This document shows positions 1-10,218 of a stretch of 64,000 nucleotides of DNA, piece by piece. The notes beneath the pieces are model-generated. The model did no database searches. It saw nothing but the letters and a program-made list of their open reading frames with translations, and was not told the DNA's origin. Origin of the DNA: Metridium senile. Taxonomy: Eukaryota; Cnidaria; Anthozoa; Actiniaria; Metridiidae. Numbering within the stretch: the stretch's first letter is position 1; each line of letters starts with the position of its first letter. Location: positions 4,294,502-4,358,501 of the forward strand of contig OX459103.1 in assembly GCA_949775045.1 (NCBI GenBank), in the 5' to 3' direction. Position numbers and translations under genes: made by a program.

Positions 1-748
1 TCAACTGTAACAAGGGAAGCTCCTACAGCCACCCCCCTTGGCAAGTCTGCTACATTGGCCTCCATACGCTCTACTAAGGCTCTGTAAGGGGTGCCAGCAG
101 ATGGCTTGACAGATCCCTCTAAGACTCTGATCGAGCGGGCGGGGACAAGTGTGGGACCCAATCCTACCAGCCTCACCCTCCCATTTTCGCTTGGTGGCAA
201 TACCACAGTCTCTTCACACATGCTAGGTTCCCTGTACATTTGAAGCGCGTGCAAGAGGGCACTCTCACAATAGCTAAGTTTAACATTATGCAATACACCA
301 GCAAAGTCTTTCCCGTACACAGAGATCAGTTGCTTATGCATGTCCCGTAACACATTAGAGCCAAGTATCCCGGGTACCTTCTTTTTACGTTCATTGACTG
401 ATGAAGACACAGGGTCTTTAACAACAAGGAAACCCAAACCCTCAAAAGTGTTCGAAAGCACAGTCAACTGAAGTTCAACGTATCCAACATAAGGTATTTC
501 CAGCCCCTGTGATGCTGAGATCCTGATGTATGACGAGACATTTATGACCTCCCTCCCCTGGGACAGGTGTTCCATAAAATAGCTTTCTGTGATGGTCGAC
601 ACCTCGGCACCGGTGTCAATCAAACACGCCACGTCCACACCTCCAACTCTCACAGTCACTTCCGGGCAACTTCCCACAACATTTTCAAACGTTGACCCCC
701 CAGTGTTCAAGTGCTCGCCCACTGCATGCTTTGATGCAGTGGGCGCAC
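1..748 (-). CDS. Ty3-type retrotransposon protease/pol start, partial
   Basis: This frame is open from the frameshift site to the window edge and encodes the start of a Pol polyprotein. A retropepsin active site (L-I-D-T-G-A-E-V-S) is read at about 590-625, and a second flap/ILG-type motif (P-G-I-L-G-S-N-V-L) at about 345-375, the usual order in an aspartic protease. It lies in the -1 frame relative to the upstream gag and has no start codon of its own, so it is expected to be made as a Gag-Pol fusion. Reverse transcriptase, RNase H and integrase would lie beyond position 1. The open frame suggests a recent copy. Family assignment (Ty3-like rather than Bel/Pao) is inference, because reverse transcriptase is not visible. 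Confidence 0.8.
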
Positions 749-761
749 TCAGTTTAAATTT
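716..761 (-). promoter_or_regulatory. -1 programmed ribosomal frameshift signal (gag/pol)
   Basis: On the minus strand the last gag codons read A AAT TTA AAC TGA. This contains two overlapping in-frame slippery heptamers, A-AAU-UUA and U-UUA-AAC. After a 6-nt spacer that includes the gag stop comes a perfect 11-bp stem with an 8-nt loop (arms 735-745 and 716-726). Slippery site, spacer and stem are in the canonical arrangement, and the -1 frame runs straight into the protease. Confidence 0.82.
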
Positions 762-1747
762 GGTTTACGGGTTTCTTGCTGGCCGGTCACAGCCACTGCT
801 GCCTCATTGCTCTTGGGGCAATTCCTCTTAACATGATCAGTAGAGTCGCACAACCAGCATCGCCTGACTTTCCTCTGGCTCTCTTTGGGTCCACTTTGTT
901 GACTCATGGCTGCAATCAATGATTCAATCTGTTTCTGTTGGGCTGCTATCTGGCTGGCTTGCTGCTGCACAACCTGTTGTAGATCTTTTCCAGCTGAGAC
1001 TTCGCTCACAACAGCCTCCTTAGCCGAAGGTTTGGGTTGGCTGCTTGTAAGTTTCATGACTCGGTCCCTGGCATCAAAGTATGACAGCTCGGGGTGCTCT
1101 GTATTCAATCTTCGCAGCTCTGTCCGCAGACTATCATCAATTACTGCCTCTGCCAGCCGATTCTTCAGTTGAGTGTCTCGTCCGGGAAGGAAGGATGGCT
1201 CAAGCTGAGTTATTCGGTCAAAGATCTTGACAAGTGCAAGGGAACATGTAACAAGGCTATCCCCCTCCCTCTGTTTGTAACTATAGAATAGCTGTTGCTG
1301 TTGAGGTAAGCTATCTCCATCACCGAACACCCTCAGCAGTACAGTAAATATTTGAGAGGGGTCTGTTTTTATGGCCTCCCCTCTTCCAAGGACTTCAAGT
1401 CGAGCATCCCCTCCCAGATGTTCAATTATATAAGCGGCTTGTTCTTTGGTACCCAGCCCTCTACTATGACATGCTGCTTTGGCGTCAGCAATCCAATCTT
1501 CCACCCCTGGGTCTGAGGACTTCAATGGCCTGCCCCTGAACTTATCAATTTTTCTTGACTGGGAAACATAGACTACTCGATCTCCCGACCCAGCGCTTAC
1601 ATCCTTTTCACTTTTAAGTAATTTTTTTAACTCTTTTTCGATGGCCTCTGTGTTCTCTGCTGCTTTTATTGATTCTGCTTCTCTTTTGGCAATTATATCT
1701 TTCAAGGCCTCAAGCTCCTGCGTTAACTTGTCCACTTGCTCCCCCAT
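749..1747 (-). CDS. gag: Retrotransposon Gag with zinc knuckle
   Basis: This is the structural protein of the LTR element, expected to form cytoplasmic virus-like particles and bind element RNA. The open frame continues upstream to 1786, but the first ATG is at 1745-1747, giving 332 residues. The N-terminus is a charged coiled coil. The middle resembles a capsid-like Gag domain (W-I-A-D-A-K, then a block rich in L, F and R). Near the C-terminus is one CCHC zinc knuckle, C-W-L-C-D-S-T-D-H-V-K-R-N-C, with CX2CX4HX4C spacing. It ends in TGA directly after the slippery sequence. It sits 95 bp downstream of the primer-binding site, as expected for the first gene. No stop or frameshift breaks it. 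Confidence 0.85.
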   Translation of the reverse strand: MGEQVDKLTQELEALKDIIAKREAESIKAAENTEAIEKELKKLLKSEKDVSAGSGDRVVYVSQSRKIDKFRGRPLKSSDPGVEDWIADAKAACHSRGLGTKEQAAYIIEHLGGDARLEVLGRGEAIKTDPSQIFTVLLRVFGDGDSLPQQQQLFYSYKQREGDSLVTCSLALVKIFDRITQLEPSFLPGRDTQLKNRLAEAVIDDSLRTELRRLNTEHPELSYFDARDRVMKLTSSQPKPSAKEAVVSEVSAGKDLQQVVQQQASQIAAQQKQIESLIAAMSQQSGPKESQRKVRRCWLCDSTDHVKRNCPKSNEAAVAVTGQQETRKPNLN

Positions 1748-1841
1748 AATTGGCCAAAACACGTATAAATACTTATATGTACTCACAGATTAATCATGTT
1801 CCATTGTGCAGCCGTCAGGGCCTGTGTATGTCCTGTGTATT

Positions 1842-1859
1842 ACCCTGCTCGCGACGCCA
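1842..1859 (-). other. Primer-binding site, tRNA-Ser-like
   Basis: The minus strand reads TGGCGTCGCGAGCAGGGT two bases inside the LTR. Its complement ends in GACGCCA, as a tRNA 3' end (discriminator G plus CCA) would. The CCTGC T-arm block followed by an acceptor strand and a G discriminator matches the usual 3' end of tRNA-Ser. The isoacceptor is inferred. Confidence 0.65.
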
Positions 1860-1861
1860 CA

Positions 1862-2106
1862 TGTGACACAGGTAATTATTGACTCGATCGTTTATTATAC
1901 ACACACAAAGACCCTAACGGGTGGAACTAAAATATACACTCTCTTGATGAAAATAGATCAAACGTCCAACTACAATAAGCAAATTAACTGTATAAAAGAC
2001 TCACGAATACACGAAGAATCGATCATGAAATCATATCATGAAATCGAGCATGGCGAAGTTCTCCTCACCAGGCCCTCTCGCAAAACCAAAGGAAGCCCAT
2101 GTCACA
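1862..2106 (-). mobile_element. 5' LTR of the Ty3-type element
   Basis: This 245-bp segment starts TGTGACA and ends TGTCACA, a perfect 7-bp inverted terminal repeat of the TG...CA type. It lies two bases from the primer-binding site. On the minus strand it contains a TATA-like TTTTATACAG and a downstream AATAAA, consistent with promoter and polyadenylation signal. The partner LTR lies outside the window. Confidence 0.8.
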
Positions 2107-2351
2107 TTTGATAATCCATATGTTCATTTGCATAAAATCCCAGTTGCTCAGTATAATATTTTTACTTTATTAAAATAGAAAAGAATCTTCAAGAAGAGTT
2201 GGCAGGAGGAAGAATATATAGTCCTTGTTTTTAAAATTTACATTTGATATAATTTAATTACTTCTCATTTTAAACAATATGCAATAATGTAAATATCTTA
2301 AACTTGCTTGTAAATTATACAAAAGTATTAAAAAGTACTATTGACTACATA

Positions 2352-2616
2352 CACCTATTTCAATTAACGTTGTCCATCTGGAATGGTTGATCTGAGACCG
2401 ATAGGAATTGTGGGAGTTCAATAAATTCCAAATGTGTTGTTTTAATCACACTTGAATGGTGCTGAATTATGGATAATAGTATTTCAGAAGTAGACATTAA
2501 TATTCAAGCGTAATTATAATACAAAATGTAGTGTATTTGCAGTTTAACGAGCTCCCACAATTCCTATCGGTCTCAGATCGACCATTCCAGATGGACAACG
2601 TTAATTGAAATAGGTG
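2352..2616. mobile_element. MITE family A (TA target, CACCTATTTCAATT termini)
   Basis: A non-coding 265-bp element with inverted repeats of about 65 bp that begin CACCTATTTCAATTAACG and contain GAGACCGATAGGAATTGT. It is flanked by TA on both sides. Other copies are at 6466-7883 and 35106-35307. TA targeting suggests a Tc1/mariner-type source, which is inference. Confidence 0.85.
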
Positions 2617-2869
2617 TATAATGTTGACAAATTATGTAATAAAGAGTTAAATATCTTATAGTGCTGCTGGCTGATTCAAACAACCTTGACTGCATAACAT
2701 ATTTTTTCACATAATGGGATGAAGGAACTTTGTCAAACCCAAGTGGCTGAATTAGCAGCAATAGAATATTTATTTTTCTATATACAGGAGTTTAATAATA
2801 ATAATAATAAAGTTTATTTATATAGTAGTTTATATTGTTATTTTGCAGTTAAATAGATTAACATTTGAG

Positions 2870-3173
2870 CCATCACATAATAATATTATAACAAATACCA
2901 CCACTGTGATCCAGGTTCGAGTCCTAGCTCGGGCACAGATCATATATGAGTTGAGTTTGTTTGATGAGTTGTTCTCTCCCTTAATTGCCACAAGGGTTTT
3001 TCTCCAGGTACTTTGGTTTTTCTCACTCAGTAACAATCAACATGTGAGGATTGTTAGTGTTAAAATGGTTAATGTAGAGGTAGTGAGTGTGAGAGTAGTT
3101 ATATGTGAAGTCCTATTGATCTGTTATTTGTAAATAGGGCTATATAAATTGTAAATTATTATTATTATTATTA
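2870..3173 (+). mobile_element. tRNA-derived SINE
   Basis: A Pol III B box (GGTTCGAGTCC, 2914-2924) lies in a tRNA-like head. It is followed by a central block (GGGTTTTTCTCCAGGTACT) typical of V/Deu-type SINEs. The tail, GGGCTATATAAATTGTAAA followed by (TTA)n, resembles L2/CR1-type LINE 3' ends. The A box is degenerate. The 5' boundary is approximate. Confidence 0.7.
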
Positions 3174-3406
3174 TGGCATCTTTATTTGTTCTTATAAGGT
3201 GTATATCTGTACAACAAGGCGGGTTATCTTAACCTAGGCTTTGTTATTATTTACAATGGAAACACTGTAATTGGCCTGATGTTATTAGTGTGTGTACACA
3301 TAGAATGATTTTACAATTTCATTGTTCTGTGACACAAGCCATTTTTGGCATTTCTTGATGAGGTAGTCAATAATAATAATTATTATTATTATTATTACCA
3401 TATTTA

Positions 3407-3540
3407 GAATACAAACACTAAAATGTGCAATACTTTGCAATATAACATTATTAATTGAACAGTAGATATAATTGACATAGTTTTTCACTAATTTTTTCTA
3501 CAATTTTTGTACTGCATTACTTTTAGTGTTTGTACTCTAT
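3407..3540. mobile_element. MITE family C, diverged copy
   Basis: Ends resemble GAGTACAAACACTAAAAGTG and its inverse, with an AT-rich middle. The left end has drifted. Better copies are at 4319-4760, 24065-24210 and 55953-56097. Confidence 0.65.
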
Positions 3541-4318
3541 CTAGCCCTTATACTTGCATAAATTACTTCTCTTGGCCACATACCTTTACATTCCAGAAAT
3601 ATTAAAATGTAAAACCCAGGATTGGACCAGTGGGTTCTGAATCTAATGTGTCCTACCCTTTGACCACATAACTTACTTTGTCTCATAATTGGATAAAAGG
3701 GGTCATTAGAATGGTTAGATATTTTATTATTAAAACAATTGTGTTGTGGCCCCTAATTAGCTATGGATTTTATTATCAACAGAAATTAAGCAATTTGACT
3801 CCATCAACACTTTTAAAACTATTAAGTTAAAGACACATTTAAGAAATCTTATTTGATTTTTTATCATTGATAAATTGTTTCCCAAATTGTATCCATTATT
3901 GATATGCAACTCAAATAACATTTTTATGGACAATATGACATTGTCTTGTATATAGTTTTTCCTAATTCTTTTGTTTTTATTTACTTTTTATATTATTTTA
4001 TTTTATATATTATATTATTTTTCTTTCTTCGGTACAATCAATTACAACCAATTTTGTGTAAAATTCTAAACCTACAGCCTTGCAAACACCAATTATGAAG
4101 TCAACAGGCAGTTTATTAGTCATTTAATAATATAGAAAATTTATATCATAAATGTTGTATACCTAGAAAGAAAAACAATATGAACTCAAAAAATGCTCAA
4201 TAATAAGAAATAGCAATACATAAGAATTTGTAATATTTATTATATTATTCAATTGATGACACTAAACCTATGAAATAGATCTTTTAGTGTCATAACTCTC
4301 ACTGTTACTTGTTTATAA
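3541..4318. other. AT-rich intergenic DNA, nothing recognised
   Basis: I see no open frame, splice pattern or inverted repeat here that I can support. Confidence 0.5.
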
Positions 4319-4760
4319 TAGAGTACAAACACTAAAAGTGTGCAACATAAATACTGCTAAATTATACAAATTATTTTGTTCTCTATTGTTCAATCAACAC
4401 TATTTAGTGGTAAATAGATATATCTTATTAGACAGTTTGATGTGTAATATGGCTGGATATTTTACGAGTGAAACGCTGTATTTTGACAAGCCTCTGGGCG
4501 AGTCAGACTGCAAGTTAACGAGTAAAATATTCAGCCATATTACACATTAAACTGTTTAATAAGTTATTTATTATCCAATCAAAAGGTTTTTGTTCTTTTA
4601 TAATGCAAAATATTGTTTTACTTCAGGGCTAGATAGACGAGTAAAAATATCGCTGGATATTTTTACTTGATCCAGTCCTACTCCTGCGATATTTTTACTT
4701 GTCTATGACTAGTTGGATAATAATACAAAGTATTACACACTTTTAGTGTTTGTACTCTAT
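4319..4760. mobile_element. MITE family C, interrupted by a second element
   Basis: The two halves (4319-4417 and 4724-4760) together match the 146-bp copy at 24065. The middle is a different inverted-repeat element. The outer element ends in GAGTACAAACACTAAAAGTG and its inverse. Confidence 0.8.
4418..4723. mobile_element. Hairpin MITE (ATATTTTTACTxGT family)
   Basis: It contains internal inverted repeats: TGTAATATGGCTGGATATTT with its inverse, and GAGTAAAAATATCGCTGGAT with its inverse. It sits inside MITE family C. A second copy is at 54607-54932. Confidence 0.7.
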
Positions 4761-5279
4761 ATTTTTTGTTCAAATGATGATAAATAAATACTATATATAC
4801 ATTGACTGAATGCCAATTGACTTTCAAAAATAGATACCTAATCCTAAAAAATAAGCACCACCATCAGAAAGAGCAAGCACAAATGTATTTTTGGAAAGTT
4901 TTATTGCCATAAATATAATTCAAGTGAAGCTGTTTGGAATCAAAATTACAGATATAGTGAACTGTTTCCTTGCTAGCCTCTTTGTGGTGTTTTTCACACT
5001 TTTGTAATTCTCATAACTTCTCAAGAATTAAATATATTCTTGTCTCAAATTTTTTACCTTTGTTGATGTCATTCTTATCTATATTTTATTCAATTAAAAA
5101 AAATATGACAATGAAGTGGCAGCCTTATCCCATATTGGTAGTGCATATATTTGATATCAGTGATCAGTAAATGGTAACTAAAGGTTCATGTTCCAGAGTT
5201 TGAGTTGGTAAGTGGTAGTTTCAAGTTCTTATTTGATCAACATATATTGATGTTATGTACTTTGTTGAAAGGTAACAGT
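4761..5279. other. AT-rich DNA, no feature recognised
   Basis: No coding or repeat structure could be supported. Confidence 0.4.
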
Positions 5280-5640
5280 ACCTAGGTCAGTGATGTAGGA
5301 TGGAGCTATATGGTCCATTTAATGCCTTGTATACTGTAGTAGCTCGTACATACTGAATATGGTTTTCAAATGGTAGCCGGATCCTTTTGAGGTTTTCTTT
5401 TGATGTATTACTCCATACCACACAGCAATATCCATTACTAATAGTAGAAGGCAATAATAAAAGGCAAGTCGAGCATCAAGTGTTAGCTGGTATATCTTTT
5501 TGCTGATATGTTATCAATGTGAGCAGACCAGCCCACACATTCTATCTTCTGTCTTCTATGCCAGTATAATCTTTATAGCTTGCTCTTGAGAAAAGTTTAT
5601 TTCAATGTCATCAATTTCCTGCTGTATGGAAATGATAATA
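5280..5640 (-). pseudogene. Decayed LINE reverse transcriptase fragment (CR1/Jockey-like)
   Basis: Translated on the minus strand across several frames, this stretch gives pieces of the C-terminal thumb region of a non-LTR reverse transcriptase: a W-x-x-H-I-D-N-I-S-A-K-like block near 5510-5550, then Y-C-C-V-V-W-S-N-T-S-K-E-N-L-K-R near 5390-5440, which is a family hallmark. Stops and frameshifts show it is dead. No LINE ends are recognised. It is unrelated in detail to the LINE fragment at 6508. Confidence 0.6.
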
Positions 5641-6463
5641 ATAAATATAATTAAATAAAATAACAATGAATTATTTACATGATGATTGATGTTTCTGACA
5701 CTAATTCTATTATTTCATGATAGAAGTATTAAGTTAATGTTAAAAAAACTCAAGGCATAAGTCGCAATCAAAGTAGTATGAAAAGGTAGACAGGGTTGAA
5801 ATAAATTCAATCAAGATTATAACTTTTCGAATTTGTTCAAAACAAAGTGTCATGTTGTCACAATAAAACGCCACGTAAAAAGGGAATCTTACAAGCCCTA
5901 AACCCCGCTAAAATTCATCTTTAATAAACGTACATATAGATTACTTTGATAAACAACATAAACGTTTAATTACTATAATTTTGTCTTCTTTAAAACTGAG
6001 CTAAATTTAGACTGAAAGTAATGAAAACGGAAGCTTACCTTTGTAGATGTAGTAACGTTGATCACAACGAGAAAATCACCCTTTGATGAGCGATTTGAAC
6101 AAGGTTTCCGTTAAAATAGTGAAGTGAGGGTCTTGGTATTTTAGCACCCATGTATTTTAAGTACTAATAGTCCAGCTTCTCCAAATGATAGAAGTTATTG
6201 AAGCTAATATTACAACTGACTTGAAAAACTAGGACGATAAGACGCCATTTTGTTTTCTCTGGGAGCTCTGACAGTCCCAGTTACGACGGTCAGATGCAAA
6301 TGAGCGTGTTTCACATTTTTACCTATCATGCTTTGCAAACCCGTGTCGCACACCACCTGGTCAAAAACCGAAAGGTCAAATCGATAACGAGCGAGGTTTT
6401 ACTGTAACAAGCCCGCGTTGTTTGGTGGTCTGCGGATGTGTGCAGATACTACATACCTAGGGA
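5641..6463. other. Intergenic DNA with a promoter-like GC-richer patch
   Basis: Around 6240-6420 the sequence is richer in CpG and contains a GACGCCATTTTG (YY1-like, minus strand) element, which could be a promoter remnant. I found no linked coding exon. Confidence 0.3.
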
Positions 6464-6507
6464 TACACCTATTTCAATAAACGTTGTTCATCTGGAATAG
6501 TTGATCT

Positions 6508-7331
6508 TCTTCGCGGACGACACCCTCTTGTATGGTATTGTTGTAGATGATTCCGACTGCGACAAGCTACAAGATGACCTCAACAAACTTGAACAATGGC
6601 AACATCGCTGGCAGATGGAATTCAATCCCTCTAAGTGCAACATCATCTGCATATCAACAAAGCAAAAGCCTCCACAAAGACAGTACACTTTTTGTGGTTC
6701 CCAACTTACTCAAGTAGACTCCATATCGTACCTGGGTATTACTGTTAACAGTAAGATGAAGTGGACACCCCACATCTCATCAATCTCAAGTAATGCAAGT
6801 AAGTCACTAGGTTTAATAAGAAGAAATCTTTGGAACTGCCCAAGAAAGGTACGTGAAACCACCTATACTACCATCGTACGGCCTAAATTAGAATACGCAA
6901 GCGCCTCTTGGGATCCATACCACAAGAAAGATATATCAGCCCTAGAGAGAGTCCAAAGAAAAGCTGCCCGTTTTTGTCTACAAAACTATAACCAAACCGC
7001 TAGTGTTACAGATATGATCTCAGAGCTAGGATGGGACACTCTTGAATCTAGAAGAAAGAGAAATAGACTGACACTAATGTACAAACTGAGTCACAATCTT
7101 GTTGATGTAAATACAGAACAACACTTAATTCCAAATAGTGAAATGAGGACTAGAAATAGTCACTCTTTAAAATATAGAATACCAAAAATTTCTAAAGATA
7201 TTTTCAAGTTTTCTTTTTTCCCAAGAACAATACCAGAGTGGAACCATCTACCCTCGGAACTAGTGGACTCAGAGTCACTTAGTAAATTCAAGGCTAAATT
7301 AGATCGCCATCTTGACACTCTTTGTACATAA
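6508..7331 (+). pseudogene. Reverse transcriptase C-terminal fragment (CR1/Jockey-like)
   Basis: About 274 residues start at the F-A-D-D-T-L-L-Y catalytic box. They continue through the thumb (W-x-x-x-F-N-P-S-K-C, Y-L-G-I-T-V, W-T-P-H-I, L-E-Y-A-S-A-S-W-D-P-Y) into the C-terminal W-N-x-L-P-x-E-L-V motif and a natural stop. Fingers, the first catalytic aspartate and any endonuclease are missing, so it cannot be active. The retained frame is uninterrupted, so the insertion is fairly young. Confidence 0.85.
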
Positions 7332-7482
7332 ATATTATTATTAACTATTATTTTTTATTAGTATTATTTTTATTACTCAATTATTAATTATTTATTATAT
7401 TATATACACATATTATGTACAGTTGATGTGATATTTTACGATTTTTATCAACTTAATAAAGATGTAGATGTAGATGTAGATG
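6508..7482 (+). mobile_element. 5'-truncated non-LTR retrotransposon insertion
   Basis: Sequence foreign to the MITE begins exactly at 6508, inside the catalytic F-A-D-D codons. It runs through the end of the reverse transcriptase ORF and a 3' UTR, and ends in tandem GATGTA units. Severe 5' truncation and a short-repeat 3' tail are typical of target-primed reverse transcription. No clear target duplication is seen. Confidence 0.8.
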
Positions 7483-7497
7483 AGACCGATAGGAATT

Positions 7498-7664
7498 TAC
7501 CCTGGTCACCAGAGGCTTGACTAACTCTCTCCTCGCCACTTATCTTGAGCCGCAAAGCGGCGATTTTGAACCGCGGAGCGGCGAGCAGCTCGTTTGCCGC
7601 TTCGCGGCTTTAAAAAAGAGTTAAAAAATTAGAGTTAATAGTCAAGCCTCTGGTAACCAGGGTA
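7498..7664. mobile_element. 167-bp TIR element with 9-bp TSD (Mutator-like)
   Basis: Termini are TACCCTGGTCACCAGAGGCT and its near-perfect inverse. The flanking direct repeat is ATAGGAATT (7489-7497 and 7665-7673). A 9-bp duplication suggests Mutator-type mobilisation. The interior is a GC-rich set of GCCGC/GCGGC palindromes. Confidence 0.8.
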
Positions 7665-7885
7665 ATAGGAATTGTGAGAGTTCATTAAATTTCAAATACA
7701 TTGTTTTAATCACACTTGAATGGTGCTGAATTGCAGATAACAGTATTTCAGAAGTAAACATTAATATTCAAGCGTGAAAATATAAAGAAAAAAATTAGTA
7801 CATTTTCAGTTTAACGAGCTCCCACAATTCCTTTCGGTCTCAGATCAACCATTCCAGATGGACAACGTTAATTGAAATAGGTGTA

Positions 7886-8566
7886 TACATATAATAAGGG
7901 ATACAAATAGAAATATAGATACAGTTGAATAAAGCATACACCAAGTACTAACCCACCCAGGTAAGAAATCATCTTCAGCATGTGACAAACCCAAATCGAC
8001 TATCGAGCCAGCCACTGAACACAGGTAACCCAACGGTGGGTAAGATTAGTTTCGCTGCTCGCCTTACGGCTCGCAGCAATTAAATTAGGTAAAATTAGGC
8101 ACGGATAAGGAAACATTACGGTAGAATAAAATTCTTGGATCAGAATTCTATAAACTTAAAAAAGAAAGGATTTATGAGCCAGTAAAGAATATTGACACGT
8201 GTCTTAGGTTCCTTCCCGGCACAGTGAGTTAGGCGAATTTAAAAATAGCCGTAACTTGTTTAATTTTAACCCAAATCGCTTGAAATCTTCACAGACACTT
8301 AATTAAATAATAACTGAAAATGACACTGAAAGTTTTTATTGGATTGTATTAATATTTCGTTGAAAAACTTCGAAGTTTTAAAAGTCGACTTATATTCTCT
8401 TGTAAATAGTGAGCTTGGGCTACCTGTGATGTACCTATTTAGACCATTGCTATTGTTATACCACTCAGCCAATCAGATCACTTGATATTATAGGGTTTCC
8501 CAGAGCCTACAACCATTCGTTAGAAAGCTGAGAAGGATCTGGGTACGATAATGGATATTCTGCATT
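7886..8566. other. Intergenic DNA with one CACAGGTAGCCCAA terminal motif
   Basis: No gene is seen. At 8411-8428 the sequence GAGCTTGGGCTACCTGTG matches the inverted terminal motif of the element family at 52321 and 58510, suggesting an orphan end. Confidence 0.4.
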
Positions 8567-9863
8567 TTAAGGTGGCTCGACGGTCGACTGAGTATTTTTG
8601 AAGGGCCACCGTCGCTGTTTGATCGCAAAGTACGTCGCGCGCAGAAAAATAATTTCAAATTAATTTCCATAGCGAGTTCAGGCATAGACTGAAGTTTGTT
8701 CTGATGTTTCAAATATTGCAATCGGAACTAGCAATAATTTTTTATGATAGAAAAGTAGTTTTGAATATTATATTATAAATGACAAAGGACGGTTACGATG
8801 GGTGCTTGTAACGCAATTCCAGCTGATATGCAGTACTTCGAATAACATGCCTCTAACTAAATTTGATAAAAAGCGAAATATCACTGGCCAAAGATTCGAA
8901 GTACAGCATATCAGCTGGAATTGCGTTACCGTCCTTTGTCATTATAATATAATATTCAAACGATCACATTACCGTCCTTTGTCATTATAATATAATATTC
9001 AAACGATCACACTCGGAGCTGCTCGGCTATAAACGAACGGTAGTCAAGTGTTGTTTGTGAGGTGACAATGCATATCGGAATTCACAACTTGAGTAAAAAA
9101 TATAGACAATAGCGATCTCGGACAACCAAAACAATGCGAGTCTTGAGTAAGCGGTCGAAAAGTTTACCTATTTTGAAAATTATTTTCGATATCTTCCAAT
9201 CTATCAATGGTCATAAAACTGCAGGGCTCGATGAGTAACTATTTCAAAAAGCCAATGCTGCGGTAAGAAAAAATTCATCAAGGAAATTTTAAGTTTTGTA
9301 AAAATGTGTGCAATATTAGACAAAAGAAGAAAAAGCGCAGTTATATCTCACCAAACGAAAAATCATGTATGTCCTAATAGCCTGAAGTGATTTCGTTCAT
9401 GTTCGCCAGACGGAAAACTAAGACATTTGTTGACCAAATGAGACCAAAAGCAACTTTTTCTGAGCTTTTGTAGTGATGTTTTTGATCAAGTGAAATGGAT
9501 GCTTGATTAATTTAATTTATTTGTTGTGTAAATGTTTAAAAGCGTTTTATTCAAAAATGCCTCCATATAAATCTTTTATTTTCAGCAACAACGAAGACCT
9601 TGATCTGAAGTTTGTGAAACAACCAATGCGGTTTTATAGAAAACTCTATTTCGCCTAAAATTGTCGTATTTGTCAAAACTACTTTTCTATCATAAAAAAA
9701 TATTGCTAGTTCCGATTGCAATATTTGAAACATCAGAACAAACTTCAGTCTATGCCTGAACTCGCTATGGAAATTAATTTGAAACTATTTTTCTACGCGC
9801 GACGTACTTTGCGGTCAAACAGCGACGGTGGCCCTTCAAAAATACTCAGTCGAGCCACCTTAA
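8567..9863. mobile_element. TTAA-flanked element with ~195-bp inverted repeats
   Basis: TTAA flanks both ends (8567-8570 and 9860-9863), followed by GGTGGCTCGAC and its inverse. The inverted repeats extend inward about 195 bp on each side with few differences. TTAA duplication is typical of piggyBac and Kolobok elements. No transposase is present, so it is non-autonomous. Apparent ORFs in the arms are mirror images of each other. Confidence 0.85.
8762..9010. repeat. Hairpin nested in the TTAA element, with a 43-bp tandem duplication
   Basis: Left and right arms share AACGCAATTCCAGCTGATATG and its inverse, and AATGACAAAGGACGGT and its inverse. The right end is duplicated head to tail (8925-8967 and 8968-9010), each copy ending AACGATCAC. 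Confidence 0.75.
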
Positions 9864-10218
9864 GACTCGTGCCACGGCCAAAGGCCCAGGCACGAGTAAT
9901 AAAGTATAGCTATTTTCCAGGAGGGAGGGGGCGTCTCCAGGGAAAAGGCGTGTTGTGGGCTCGCTCTAGTGTGACGTCACGACTCGATTCAAAATGGCGA
10001 CCATTGTTTAACTCGGTTGTTTCCACAAAAACATTCGATTTTTTTTGCATAGTGGGAGTTCTTTGATATGTAATAGTATCCAATAGTTCACTATAGCCAA
10101 ATTTGTTGATCAGATTCGACGAAAATATTGCTTTTCTAGCCAATTTCGTGATGAACTGTGATGTCAGTCCAGTGCTGTTGATATGCAGTTTTTTACAAGT
10201 ACACGAACGTAAAATCAC

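Larger units (their letters stand above)
6466..7883. mobile_element. MITE family A copy carrying two nested insertions
   Basis: Left part 6466-6507, middle part 7483-7497 and right part 7665-7883 together form one MITE A copy flanked by TA. It was split first by a LINE fragment and, separately, by a 167-bp TIR element. Confidence 0.85.

Noticed and set aside
2914..2924. Functional tRNA gene
   Set aside because: Only the B-box half is tRNA-like, there is no cloverleaf, and a LINE-type tail follows, so it is a SINE.
8488..10066. Mirror-image ORFs sharing a start M-Q-Y-L-K-H-Q-N-K as a gene family
   Set aside because: They lie in the two inverted arms of the TTAA element and end where the arms end.
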